From Mycolicibacterium lacusdiani (GTDB lineage: Bacteria > Actinomycetota > Actinomycetes > Mycobacteriales > Mycobacteriaceae), in contig NZ_JAKCFC010000014.1 in NCBI RefSeq assembly GCF_021916785.1, forward strand, positions 1 to 64,000: a stretch of 64,000 nucleotides of DNA. Reading direction: 5' to 3'. Every line of letters starts with the position of its first letter. Within the stretch, counting starts at the first letter, position 1. The notes beneath the pieces are model-generated. The model was not told the DNA's origin. It saw only the letters and a list, made by a program, of their open reading frames with translations, and ran no database searches. Below, piece after piece: positions 41,546 through 49,663 of this stretch. Position numbers and translations under genes: made by a program.

Positions 41546-43108
41546 ATGAGTGTCATGACGACGCCGCGCCTGTCCGCAGTCCGCGCCGCGACGACCGGGC
41601 TCGTCGCCGTACTGGCGGCGCTGGGCGTCGGGCATCTGGTGGCCGGGCTGCTGCTGCTTCCTGCCGCCTCACCGTTCCTCGCGGTCGGCAATGCGTTCAT
41701 CGACCGCACCCCGGCGCCGGTGAAGGACTTCGCGATCTCCACGTTCGGCACCAACGACAAACCGGCCCTGCTGGTCGGCATGGCGGTGGTCCTCGTCCTG
41801 GCTGGCCTGCTGATCGGGCTGGCGTCGCGTCGCACCGTGTGGCCAGGGATCGTGGCCGTCGTCGTCCTCGGGATCGTCGGCGCGCTGGCGGTGCACGAGC
41901 AGTCGTCGGGCCGCCTCGGACTGCTGGCGCCGCTCGGCTCGATGGTCGCCGGGGTCGCAGTGTTCTGGTGGCTGCACCACCGGGCCCGCCCGGCGGCGGA
42001 GACGCCAAGGGGTGGGGTGGGTCGGCGCGGCTTCGTGATCGGTGCCGCCGCCACCTCGGTGGGTGCGCTGCTGGCAGGCGCGGGAGGCTTCGCGTCGGCC
42101 CGCCGGATCGACGTCGCGGAGTCACGCCGCGGCGTGGGCGAACTGGTGCCCGCCACACCGGCGCCGCCGATCCCGGCCGACGCCGCGTTCCCTGAACTCG
42201 GGACCCCGACGTTCCTCACGCCGGTCGCGGACTTCTACCGCATCGACGTCAATCTCGCCGTGCCGCAACTACGCGCGGAGGACGCCACCCTGCGCATCAC
42301 CGGGATGGTCGACGAGCCGATCGAACTCAGCTTCGACGACATCCGTTCCATGACGCTGGTCGAGAAGACCATCACGATGACGTGCGTGTCGAACGAGGTT
42401 GGCGGACCGTACGTCTCGACGGCCAACTTCATCGGCGTGCCACTGCTCGAGCTGCTCGACCGCGCCGGGATCCGCGACGGTGCGCAGCAACTGGTCGGGC
42501 ACGCGGTCGACGGGTTCACCCTCGGCACGCCACTGGACATGCTGCGCGGCGCCGGCGACGACGCCCTGCTGGCGATCGGGATGAACCGGGAGCCACTGCT
42601 GCCCGAGCACGGCTTCCCGATGCGCACCGTCGTCCCCGGGTTGTACGGCTACGTCTCGGCGACGAAGTGGGTCACCGAACTCGAACTCGCCACCTACGAC
42701 GTCAAGCCCTACTGGGTCGAACGCGGATGGGACGGCCAACCGCCAGGCATCGTCCCGATCAAGATCTCCTCGCGCATCGACGCACCGACGTCGTTTCAGC
42801 GCCTGCCCGGCGGGGACGTCACGATCGCCGGCACCGCGTGGGCGCAGGGCCGGGGCATCAGCCGCGTCGAACTGCGCCTCGACAAGGGCCCGTGGCAGCC
42901 CGCCGAACTGGCCACCGAGGTGAACCCCAACACGTGGCGGATGTTCCGGCTGACGACGGTGCTGCCCGCCGGTCAGCACACCGTGACGTGCCGCGCGTTC
43001 GACGGCGACGGTCAGATGCAGGCCGAGGACCGGCTCCGGCTGATCAACCCCGGGCCGGTTCCCGACGGCTCCACGGGGTGGCACTCGATTGTGTTCACCG
43101 TCGAGTAG
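41546..43108 (+). CDS. Membrane-anchored SUOX-like molybdopterin oxidoreductase
   Basis: A 520-residue protein in three parts. Residues 1-150 form about four transmembrane helices (LVAVLAALGVGHLVAGLLLL; LLVGMAVVLVLAGLLIGL; TVWPGIVAVVVLGIVGAL). A twin-arginine-like GVGRRGFVIGAAATSVGALL follows. Residues ~195-400 are the sulfite oxidase/MsrP-type Mo-cofactor domain with the Mo-ligand Cys in TMTCVSNEVGGPYVSTANF and LPEHGFPMRTVVPGLYGY. The C-terminus is a Mo-co dimerisation domain (VTIAGTAWAQGRGISRVEL). The catalytic domain is therefore outside the membrane. Substrate unknown. Confidence 0.87.
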   Translation: MSVMTTPRLSAVRAATTGLVAVLAALGVGHLVAGLLLLPAASPFLAVGNAFIDRTPAPVKDFAISTFGTNDKPALLVGMAVVLVLAGLLIGLASRRTVWPGIVAVVVLGIVGALAVHEQSSGRLGLLAPLGSMVAGVAVFWWLHHRARPAAETPRGGVGRRGFVIGAAATSVGALLAGAGGFASARRIDVAESRRGVGELVPATPAPPIPADAAFPELGTPTFLTPVADFYRIDVNLAVPQLRAEDATLRITGMVDEPIELSFDDIRSMTLVEKTITMTCVSNEVGGPYVSTANFIGVPLLELLDRAGIRDGAQQLVGHAVDGFTLGTPLDMLRGAGDDALLAIGMNREPLLPEHGFPMRTVVPGLYGYVSATKWVTELELATYDVKPYWVERGWDGQPPGIVPIKISSRIDAPTSFQRLPGGDVTIAGTAWAQGRGISRVELRLDKGPWQPAELATEVNPNTWRMFRLTTVLPAGQHTVTCRAFDGDGQMQAEDRLRLINPGPVPDGSTGWHSIVFTVE

Positions 43109-43118
43109 CCGGCCCGCG

Positions 43119-43727
43119 TCAGTCGAACTCGGGCGACTCGGTGCGCGAGCGCTTCAGCTCCCAGAAGTGCGGATACGACGCGAAGGTCACCGACGCGTCC
43201 CACAGCTTGCCTGCCTCCTCGCCGCGCGGGATGCGGGAGAGCACCGGACCGAAGAACGCGACCCCGTTGACGTGGATGGTGGGCGTGCCCACGTCGTCGC
43301 CGACGGCGTCCATGCCCGCGTGGTGGCTCTTGCGCAGCGTTTCGTCGTACTCGTCGGATGTGGCCGCCTTGGCGAGGTGCGCCGGCAGACCGGCGTCGGC
43401 GAGCGCGCCCTCGATGACGTCGTCGAAGTCCTTGTTGCCCTCATTGTGGATCCGGGTGCCCATCGCCGTGTACAGCGGGGCGAGCACGTCCGTGCCGTGA
43501 GCCTGCTCGGCCGCGATCGCGACGCGCACCGGGCCCCACGCCTTCTTCATCATCTCCTGGTACTCCTCGGGCAGGTTACGGCCCTCGTTGAGCACCGCGA
43601 GGCTCATCACGTGCCACTGCACGTCGATGTCGCGGACCTTCTCGACCTCCAGGATCCAGCGCGAGGTGATCCAGCACCACGGGCACAGCGGATCGAACCA
43701 GAAACCGGCGACATCCTTCTTGGTCAT
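43119..43727 (-). CDS. DsbA-like mycothiol-dependent oxidoreductase (Rv2466c type)
   Basis: A 202-residue thioredoxin-fold DsbA-family protein. The active site CPWC is in FWFDPLCPWCWITSRWILE, and the cis-proline loop is VGTPTIHVNGVAFFGP. A helical insert lies between (LPEEYQEMMKKAWGPVRVAI). It has no signal peptide, so it acts in the cytosol; the M. tuberculosis homologue Rv2466c, as I recall, is a mycothiol-dependent reductase. Its position next to divergent pepN matches that species. ATG 43727 is chosen because it gives the family N-terminus; the frame's earlier starts overlap pepN. Confidence 0.92.
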   Translation of the reverse strand: MTKKDVAGFWFDPLCPWCWITSRWILEVEKVRDIDVQWHVMSLAVLNEGRNLPEEYQEMMKKAWGPVRVAIAAEQAHGTDVLAPLYTAMGTRIHNEGNKDFDDVIEGALADAGLPAHLAKAATSDEYDETLRKSHHAGMDAVGDDVGTPTIHVNGVAFFGPVLSRIPRGEEAGKLWDASVTFASYPHFWELKRSRTESPEFD

Positions 43728-43848
43728 GAGCGTGCGTTCCCTTCGGTCGGTGAGGGCAGATCTCCGTTCGGCACAACCCTGCCGTCGACACCGATGTTCC
43801 CCCCACGGCGCCGCGCCATGCATACCGGCGGCGTCTAGTGTGCTTGAC

Positions 43849-46437
43849 GTGGCTCTTCCCAATCTGACCCGCGACCAGGCCGCCGAACGCGCCGCCCTCG
43901 TCACCGTCGACGCCTACCGCATCGAACTCGATCTGACGGCCGGTGAGCGCACCTTCCGCTCGACGACCACCGTGGAGTTCAGCGCGCTGGCCGGTGCCGA
44001 CACCGTCATCGACATCGCCGCCGACACCATCCACCGCGCGACGCTCAACGGTGTCGACGTCGACGTCTCGGGCTACGACGAGTCGACCGGCATCCCCCTG
44101 GTGGGCCTGGCCGAGCGCAACGTCGTCGTCGTCGAGGCCGACTGCCTCTACTCCAACACCGGTGAGGGTCTGCACCGGTTCGTCGACCCCGTCGACGACG
44201 AGGTGTACCTGTACTCGCAGTTCGAAACCGCCGATGCCAAGCGGATGTTCGCGTGCTTCGACCAGCCCGACCTGAAGGCGACGTTCGACGTCACCGTCAC
44301 CGCGCCCGCGCACTGGCAGGTCATCTCCAACGGAGCGACCGTGTCCGCCGACGGAGCCGCTCCGGCGGCGACATCAGGCTCCGCGGCCGTGCACACCTTC
44401 GCCACCACGCCGCGGATGAGCACCTACCTGGTGGCGCTGATCGCCGGGCCGTACGCGCGGTGGGACGACGTCTACACCGACGAGCACGGCGACATCCCGC
44501 TCGGCATCTTCTGCCGCGCTTCGTTGTCGGAGTTCATGGACCACGAGCGGCTGTTCACCGAGACCAAGCAGGGCTTCGGGTTCTACCACCGCAACTTCGG
44601 CGTGCCGTACGCGTTCGGCAAGTACGACCAGCTGTTCGTGCCGGAGTTCAACGCCGGTGCGATGGAGAACGCAGGCGCGGTGACGTTCCTCGAGGACTAC
44701 GTGTTCCGGTCGAAGGTCACCAGGTACTCCTACGAGCGGCGCGCCGAGACGGTGCTGCACGAGATGGCGCACATGTGGTTCGGCGACCTCGTCACCATGA
44801 CGTGGTGGGACGACCTGTGGCTCAACGAATCCTTCGCGACGTTCGCGTCGGTGCTGTGCCAGGCCGAGGCGACCGAGTACACCCAGGCATGGACCACGTT
44901 CGCCAACGTCGAGAAGTCGTGGGCCTACCGGCAGGATCAGCTCCCGTCGACGCACCCCGTCGCGGCCGACATCCCCGACCTGCACGCCGTCGAGGTGAAC
45001 TTCGACGGCATCACCTACGCCAAGGGCGCAAGCGTGCTCAAGCAGCTGGTGGCCTACGTGGGACTCGAGGCGTTCCTGGCCGGGCTGCGCGACTACTTCC
45101 GCGACCACGCCTTCGCCAACGCCACGTTCGGTGATCTGCTTGGCGCGCTGGAGAAGTCGTCGGGACGCGACCTCTCGCACTGGGGCAGGCAGTGGCTCAA
45201 GACCACCGGCCTCAACACGCTGCGCGCCGACTTCGACGTCGACGCCGACGGCGCGTTCACCCGCTTCGCGGTCAGCCAGAGCGGCGCGGCGCCGGGCGCC
45301 GGGGAAACCCGCGTGCACCGGCTGGCCGTCGGCATCTACGACGACGACGGCAGCGGCAAGCTGGTGCGCGTCCACCGCGAGGAACTCGACGTCGAGGGCT
45401 CCGAGACGGATGTACCCGGACTGGTGGGTGTTTCACGGGGCAAGTTCGTCCTGGTCAACGACGACGACCTCACGTACTGCTCGTTGCGACTCGACCCGGA
45501 CTCGCTGCACACCGTGCTGAACCGGATCGCCGACATCGCCGAACCGCTCCCCCGCACGCTGGCCTGGTCGGCCGCATGGGAGATGACCCGCGACGCCGAG
45601 ATGAAGGCCCGCGACTTCGTGGCGCTCGTCATGGCGGGCGTGCACGCCGAGACCGAAGTCGGTGTGGCACAGCGCCTCCTGCTGCAGGCGCAGACCGCGC
45701 TCGGCTCCTACGCCGACGCGGGGTGGGCGGCCGAGAACGGCTGGCCGGCGTTCGGCGACCGGCTGCTCGACCTCGCCCGCGAGTCTGCTCCCGGCTCGGA
45801 CCATCAGCTCGCGTTCGTCAACGCCCTGTGCACCTCGGTGCTCTCGCCTAACCACGTCGCGGTGCTGTCCACGCTGCTGGACAACGAACCGGCCGCGGTG
45901 AACCTGCCGGGCCTGGTGATCGACACCGACCTGCGCTGGCGCATCGTCACCGCGTTGGCCGCCAGTGGTGACGTCGACGCCGATGGCATCGAGACGCCGC
46001 TGATCGACGCCGAGGCTCAGCTGGACCCGACGGCGGCGGGCAAGCGCAACGCCGCCGCGGCCGCGGCGGCACGTCCGCAGTCGGCGGTCAAGGAGGCCGC
46101 CTGGCAGCTGGTGGTCGAGGACGACACGCTGGCCAACATCACCACCCGGTCGATCGTCGGCGGCTTCGCCCGGCCAGGCCAGGGCGACCTGCTGGCGCCG
46201 TTCACCGCCAAGTACTTCGAGGCGATCTCCGGCGTGTGGGAGCGACGCTCCAGCGAGGTCGCGCAGACCGTGGTGATCGGGCTGTACCCGTCGTGGGACG
46301 TCAGCCAGGCGGGTCTCGACGCGGCCGACCGCTTCCTCGCCGACCCCGACGTCCCGCCCGCACTGCGCAGGCTGGTGCTCGAGGGCCGCGCCGGCGTCGA
46401 ACGATCCCTGCGGGCCCGCGCCGCCGACTCCGCCTGA
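43849..46437 (+). CDS. pepN: Aminopeptidase N (M1 family)
   Basis: An 862-residue M1 zinc metallopeptidase. The exopeptidase motif GAMENAGAVTF and the zinc site HEMAHMWFGDLVTMTWWDDLWLNE (written in two parts: HEMAH, then Glu 18 residues later in LNESFA) are intact, with a catalytic Tyr region downstream. The C-terminal ERAP1-like helical domain covers about residues 530-850. The GTG at 43849 gives the length and N-terminus (ALPNLTRDQAAERAALV) of mycobacterial PepN; an upstream GTG at 43840 is possible. It removes N-terminal residues from peptides, probably downstream of Clp and proteasome degradation. Confidence 0.96.
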   Translation: MALPNLTRDQAAERAALVTVDAYRIELDLTAGERTFRSTTTVEFSALAGADTVIDIAADTIHRATLNGVDVDVSGYDESTGIPLVGLAERNVVVVEADCLYSNTGEGLHRFVDPVDDEVYLYSQFETADAKRMFACFDQPDLKATFDVTVTAPAHWQVISNGATVSADGAAPAATSGSAAVHTFATTPRMSTYLVALIAGPYARWDDVYTDEHGDIPLGIFCRASLSEFMDHERLFTETKQGFGFYHRNFGVPYAFGKYDQLFVPEFNAGAMENAGAVTFLEDYVFRSKVTRYSYERRAETVLHEMAHMWFGDLVTMTWWDDLWLNESFATFASVLCQAEATEYTQAWTTFANVEKSWAYRQDQLPSTHPVAADIPDLHAVEVNFDGITYAKGASVLKQLVAYVGLEAFLAGLRDYFRDHAFANATFGDLLGALEKSSGRDLSHWGRQWLKTTGLNTLRADFDVDADGAFTRFAVSQSGAAPGAGETRVHRLAVGIYDDDGSGKLVRVHREELDVEGSETDVPGLVGVSRGKFVLVNDDDLTYCSLRLDPDSLHTVLNRIADIAEPLPRTLAWSAAWEMTRDAEMKARDFVALVMAGVHAETEVGVAQRLLLQAQTALGSYADAGWAAENGWPAFGDRLLDLARESAPGSDHQLAFVNALCTSVLSPNHVAVLSTLLDNEPAAVNLPGLVIDTDLRWRIVTALAASGDVDADGIETPLIDAEAQLDPTAAGKRNAAAAAAARPQSAVKEAAWQLVVEDDTLANITTRSIVGGFARPGQGDLLAPFTAKYFEAISGVWERRSSEVAQTVVIGLYPSWDVSQAGLDAADRFLADPDVPPALRRLVLEGRAGVERSLRARAADSA

Positions 46438-46452
46438 CCTCTCCCCTTCTCC

Positions 46453-46514
46453 CGCGAGCGTGCGTGTCTGCGGGCAACACGCCGTGGTCGTGCCGGAGTT
46501 CGCGCACGCTCGCG
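46453..46514 (+). repeat. Dispersed ~60-bp nested inverted repeat, copy 3
   Basis: Outer arms CGCGAGCGTGCG (46453-46464) and CGCACGCTCGCG (46503-46514) are perfect complements over 12 bp. The inner hairpin is GTGT-CTGCGGGCA-ACAC; a G to A change relative to the other copies shortens it by one pair. It begins 15 bp after the pepN stop and ends 15 bp before the HNH gene. Confidence 0.87.
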
Positions 46515-46529
46515 CCGCATGATGTTCCG

Positions 46530-46907
46530 ATGGCGGGTACCAACAGCCGGAGAGCGCGGGCAGCGCGCAGGCGCACGCGACGGGTGAAGGCCGTCGTCAA
46601 CGACCTCACCCCCGCGCAGTGGGCGGCGATCAAGGCCGCGTGGGACGGGTGCGCGTACTGCGGCGCGACCGGCGGTGCCCTGCAACGCGACTGCGTGATG
46701 GCGATCTCCCGCGGCGGCCGGTACACGATCGACAACGTGGTACCCGCGTGCGGGGCGTGCAACGCCAGCAAGTGCAACGACGAGGTGACCGGCTGGCTGC
46801 GCCGCAAGCGTCTCGACGAGCGGGCTTTCCTCGAGCGGTACGTCCGGATACGGGCGGAGCTGGTGGCGCAGACCACGGCCATGGAACGCGAACCGTCGTT
46901 CGACTAG
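46530..46907 (+). CDS. Small HNH endonuclease-like protein
   Basis: A 125-residue protein. A very basic N-terminus (NSRRARAARRRTRRVKAVV) precedes an HNH-type ββα-metal region with two CxxC pairs, CAYCGAT and CGACNAS, and the central VMAISRGGRYTIDNVVPAC. The first His of a classical HNH appears replaced (DCVMAI where DHVIPR is usual), so nuclease activity is doubtful. It starts 15 bp after a repeat element and has no counterpart between pepN and the DUF5130 gene in M. tuberculosis as I recall. A DNA- or RNA-binding role is possible. Confidence 0.7.
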   Translation: MAGTNSRRARAARRRTRRVKAVVNDLTPAQWAAIKAAWDGCAYCGATGGALQRDCVMAISRGGRYTIDNVVPACGACNASKCNDEVTGWLRRKRLDERAFLERYVRIRAELVAQTTAMEREPSFD

Positions 46908-47020
46908 CCGTCGCGCGCGACCAGAACATGCCACCATCAGCAGGTGGCCCTCACCCCGGCGTACCGCATCGCAGCACCGGCGCAGCGGCGTGCCTCGACG
47001 GTAGCGGTGGGGTCCAGGTC

Positions 47021-48397
47021 GTGACGACACCGCGGCGATTGTCCGGCCGCTACGAACTCGGCGAGATCCTCGGCCTCGGCGGCATGAGCGAGGTGCACCT
47101 CGCTCGCGACCTGCGGCTGCATCGTGACGTCGCGGTCAAGGTGCTGCGCGCCGACATGGCCGAAGACAGCAGCCTGAACCTGCGATTCCGGCGCGAAGCG
47201 CGCAACGCCGCCGGGCTCAACCACCCTGCGATCGCCGCGGTGTACGACACCGGCGAGGTGGAGACGCAGGACGGGCTGCTCCCCTACATCGTGATGGAGT
47301 ACGTCGACGGGCTCAGCTTGCGCGACGTCCTTCGCATTCACGGGCCGCTCGAAGCGCAGCGCGCGATCGAAGTGGTTGCCGACGTGTGCCAGGCGCTGAG
47401 CTTCAGCCATCGGCGCGGCATCATCCACCGCGACGTCAAACCCGCCAACATCATGATCGACAAGAGCGGCTCGGTGAAGGTCGTCGACTTCGGCATCGCC
47501 AAGGCGATGCTCGACGACGAGCAGAGCGTGACCCAGAGCGGCGCCGTGATTGGCACTGCCCAGTACCTGTCTCCCGAGCAGGCCCGCGGCGACCCGGTCG
47601 ACCCGCGCGCCGACGTGTACTCACTCGGCTGCGTCCTCTACGAATTGCTCACGGGCGAGCCGCCTTTCGCGGGCGACTCCGCGGTCGAGGTCGCCTACAA
47701 GCACATGCGCGAGTCGCCCGTCCCGCCGTCTCGACGCAACGCCACCGTCACCGCGGATGCGGACGCCGTCGCCCTCAAGGCGATGGCCAAGGACCCCGAC
47801 GGCCGCTACCGGAGCGCCGCGGAGATGCGCACCGACCTAGTCCGCCTGCACAGTGGATCGCCGTCCTATGCCGCCTCGGCCGAAGCCGATACCGACGCCG
47901 CCATCGCGTGGACGCCCCCGACCGTCCCGTTGGTACCCGGCAAGTCCCGCACGGCACGGATGCCGACGCAGGGTTCTGCCCGCGGCCAGGATCGCGAGCC
48001 GCGCGGTTCGGTCGGGCGCTGGTTGGCCGGCGTCGCCGTGCTGGCCGTAGCGGCCGTCGTGGTGACGATCGGAATCAACGCGGTCGCGCCCGACTCTCAG
48101 GACGCGACCGTGCCCACCACCCCGGATGCGCCGTCGTTCACGCGTACCGAAGCACCGCTGGTGACGGCCAACGACGAGCAGGCCGTGGTGCCGGACGTGT
48201 CGTCGATGAGCTACGCCGAGGCGGTCATGGCCCTGACGAACGCGGGCTTCCGCAACTTCCAGCAGTCGTCGCTGCCGTCCACGCCCGAGACCGAGGATCG
48301 CGTGGTGGGTACCAATCCCCCGGCGAACCGATCGACCGCGATCACCACCGAGATCACCATCGTGCTCGGCTCGGGCTCGCCGCTCGACGGGCCATAG
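47021..48397 (+). CDS. Membrane Ser/Thr protein kinase with a single PASTA domain
   Basis: A 458-residue Hanks-type kinase. The glycine loop is GLGGMSEVHLARD, the ATP lysine Lys40 in VAVKVL, the catalytic loop HRDVKPAN (Asp138), DFG at 156-158 and the substrate loop GTAQYLSPEQA. A juxtamembrane linker (about 280-333) precedes one transmembrane helix at 334-356, then one extracellular PASTA domain at ~388-450 (VVPDVSSMSYAEAVMALTN). PknB, the nearest type, has four PASTA domains by recall. It is therefore a PknB-like sensor with a short ectodomain. No cognate phosphatase or FHA gene adjoins it. The GTG start at 47021 places MTTPRRLSGRYEL-type residues at the N-terminus. Confidence 0.9.
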   Translation: MTTPRRLSGRYELGEILGLGGMSEVHLARDLRLHRDVAVKVLRADMAEDSSLNLRFRREARNAAGLNHPAIAAVYDTGEVETQDGLLPYIVMEYVDGLSLRDVLRIHGPLEAQRAIEVVADVCQALSFSHRRGIIHRDVKPANIMIDKSGSVKVVDFGIAKAMLDDEQSVTQSGAVIGTAQYLSPEQARGDPVDPRADVYSLGCVLYELLTGEPPFAGDSAVEVAYKHMRESPVPPSRRNATVTADADAVALKAMAKDPDGRYRSAAEMRTDLVRLHSGSPSYAASAEADTDAAIAWTPPTVPLVPGKSRTARMPTQGSARGQDREPRGSVGRWLAGVAVLAVAAVVVTIGINAVAPDSQDATVPTTPDAPSFTRTEAPLVTANDEQAVVPDVSSMSYAEAVMALTNAGFRNFQQSSLPSTPETEDRVVGTNPPANRSTAITTEITIVLGSGSPLDGP

Positions 48398-48622
48398 CCA
48401 GCAAACGGTATGCGCGCCATTTCGCGGGCACGGCGGTTCGTCGTGCAGCTCCCAGGACGGCCGTTGACGGCACCGATGTGAGCGCAAGATCACAGGTCAG
48501 AACTTGATTTACATGGCGTTAACACGGACTATTGAGGAGCCCGCCGACTGAGCGATCCTCATGTCGGCGGGCACACAGCAATCAACGCTCTGTGACCCGG
48601 AGCACAACGTAGGAGTACCCGA

Positions 48623-48763
48623 ATGCCCCTCGCTCGATACCGCGCCGAAATGACGCGCGCCATCAACCGGCGCCGTCTGTACGCACGGATCTACGCCCTC
48701 CCGCAGTCCACGGTTCGCGAAGAACTCCTGGCGATCGCCCAGAGGCACGACGCCGACCAGTGA
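48623..48763 (+). CDS. 46-residue basic small protein
   Basis: ATG 48623 is preceded by AGGAG at 8 nt, and the frame ends at TGA 48763, 15 bp before a strong hairpin terminator. The protein starts MPLARYRAEMTRAINRRRLY and continues with an amphipathic helix region TVREELLAIAQRH. It has 10 Arg of 46 residues. It stands alone between the kinase gene and the terminator with a 225-bp upstream region that can hold a promoter (TTGATT near 48503). I do not recognise a family. A nucleic-acid-binding or regulatory role is possible but not shown. Confidence 0.65.
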   Translation: MPLARYRAEMTRAINRRRLYARIYALPQSTVREELLAIAQRHDADQ

Positions 48764-48778
48764 CGCAGCGATTCTCGT

Positions 48779-48820
48779 AAGCCGGTGATCCTCGGGATCA
48801 CCGGCTTCTTGCTTTTCAAG
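48779..48820 (+). terminator. Rho-independent terminator after the 46-aa gene
   Basis: AAGCCGGTGATCC (48779-48791) pairs with GGATCACCGGCTT (48795-48807) around a TCG loop, a perfect 13-bp stem followed by CTTGCTTTT. This is one of the few classic terminators in the window. Confidence 0.85.
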
Positions 48821-48823
48821 GAG

Positions 48824-48885
48824 CGCGAGCGTGCGTGAAGTCGGCTTCGCGAGCGGCGTGTCGCCCGCAGACACGCACGCTCGCC
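48824..48885 (-). repeat. Dispersed ~60-bp nested inverted repeat, copy 4
   Basis: Reverse orientation. Outer arms GCGAGCGTGCGTG (48825-48837) and CACGCACGCTCGC (48872-48884) are perfect complements over 13 bp. The conserved arm GGCGTGTCGCCCGCAGACAC (48855-48874) is on the right. It follows the terminator by 3 bp and precedes the stop of the convergent DUF5130 gene by ~34 bp. Confidence 0.86.
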
Positions 48886-48918
48886 GAAGGACGGCCCGAA
48901 GAACCGGCTACGGGAAAG

Positions 48919-49389
48919 TCAGCGGGGGGAGACGCCGGCAGACAGCACGCGCACGGCGCTGATCAGTCCGTCGATGAGGTCGCCCTCTTGGAACGACGCC
49001 GCGGCGGCCGAAACGCCCAGTGGCGCAGCCTCCTCGATGCCACGGCCCTTCACCTCCGAGCCGTACACCACCTCGATCGCCCGCTGATTGGGCGACACCG
49101 CGAGCAGCACGGCGTTCTCGGGGGTGGGCACCCGCGCCAGGATCATGCGCGCCGTTCCCGCGGTGTCCTCGCCGAGGTCGCCGAGGTAGACCGCGAAGCG
49201 AGCCCGCGCCGCGCGCGACCCGTACTTCAGCGCGTCGTCGAGGATGACGAGGTCCTTGACGGGGAACGGGTAGTGCACCGACAACGTACCGGGCTCGGTG
49301 ACGCCGGAGATGCGTCCGCTGAGCGTCTGCGCGTACCCGTAGGGCAGGACGGCGCCGTCGGAGGTCTTCGCGAGTTCACCAGCGGCCAC
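48919..49389 (-). CDS. DUF5130 family protein (Rv2468c-like)
   Basis: A 156-residue conserved actinobacterial protein. Visible parts are GTLSVHYPFPVKDLVILDDA, ARFAVYLGDLGEDTAG, ARVPTPENAVLLAVSPNQRAI (TPM-like pattern) and a C-terminal Ala-rich helix. The GTG at 49389 is preferred: AGGAGG lies 8 nt upstream of it, whereas a GTG at 49398 would overlap that site. It overlaps the end of the small membrane protein by 14 bp, indicating coupling. Function unknown; some DUF5130 proteins are envelope-related. Confidence 0.85.
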   Translation of the reverse strand: MAAGELAKTSDGAVLPYGYAQTLSGRISGVTEPGTLSVHYPFPVKDLVILDDALKYGSRAARARFAVYLGDLGEDTAGTARMILARVPTPENAVLLAVSPNQRAIEVVYGSEVKGRGIEEAAPLGVSAAAASFQEGDLIDGLISAVRVLSAGVSPR

Positions 49390-49609
49390 TTGCGCCACCT
49401 CCTACGGTCAGGTGCGTGCCGTGGCCGCCGTGGCCATGGTCAGCAGGCTCGGGAGAGGCCCACAGAATCGGTTCGTGGGTCCACTCCTGGGACAGTTCGT
49501 ACGTCTTGGGGTGCGGCCCCTTGCGGCGGTAGATCAGGGCCGCCAGGATCAGCAACACCAGCAACGGAACGCCGCCCATGATCGAATGGGCAATCGCGAC
49601 TTCGCTCAC
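49376..49609 (-). CDS. Small single-span membrane protein
   Basis: A 77-residue protein with GTG start. One transmembrane helix (SIMGGVPLLVLLILAALIY) is followed by RRKGPHPKTYELSQEWTHEP, a basic then conserved-looking motif, and a His/Gly-rich tail (HGHGGHGTH) that might bind metal. It precedes and overlaps the DUF5130 gene, so the two may function together. Conserved small proteins occur at this place in mycobacteria by recall. No function known. Confidence 0.75.
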   Translation of the reverse strand: MSEVAIAHSIMGGVPLLVLLILAALIYRRKGPHPKTYELSQEWTHEPILWASPEPADHGHGGHGTHLTVGGGASGRW

Positions 49610-49663
49610 GGTGCAAACCGTATCAGCAGGCTCGCGCGGCCCGCGGGGTGAACCGGCGAAGGC

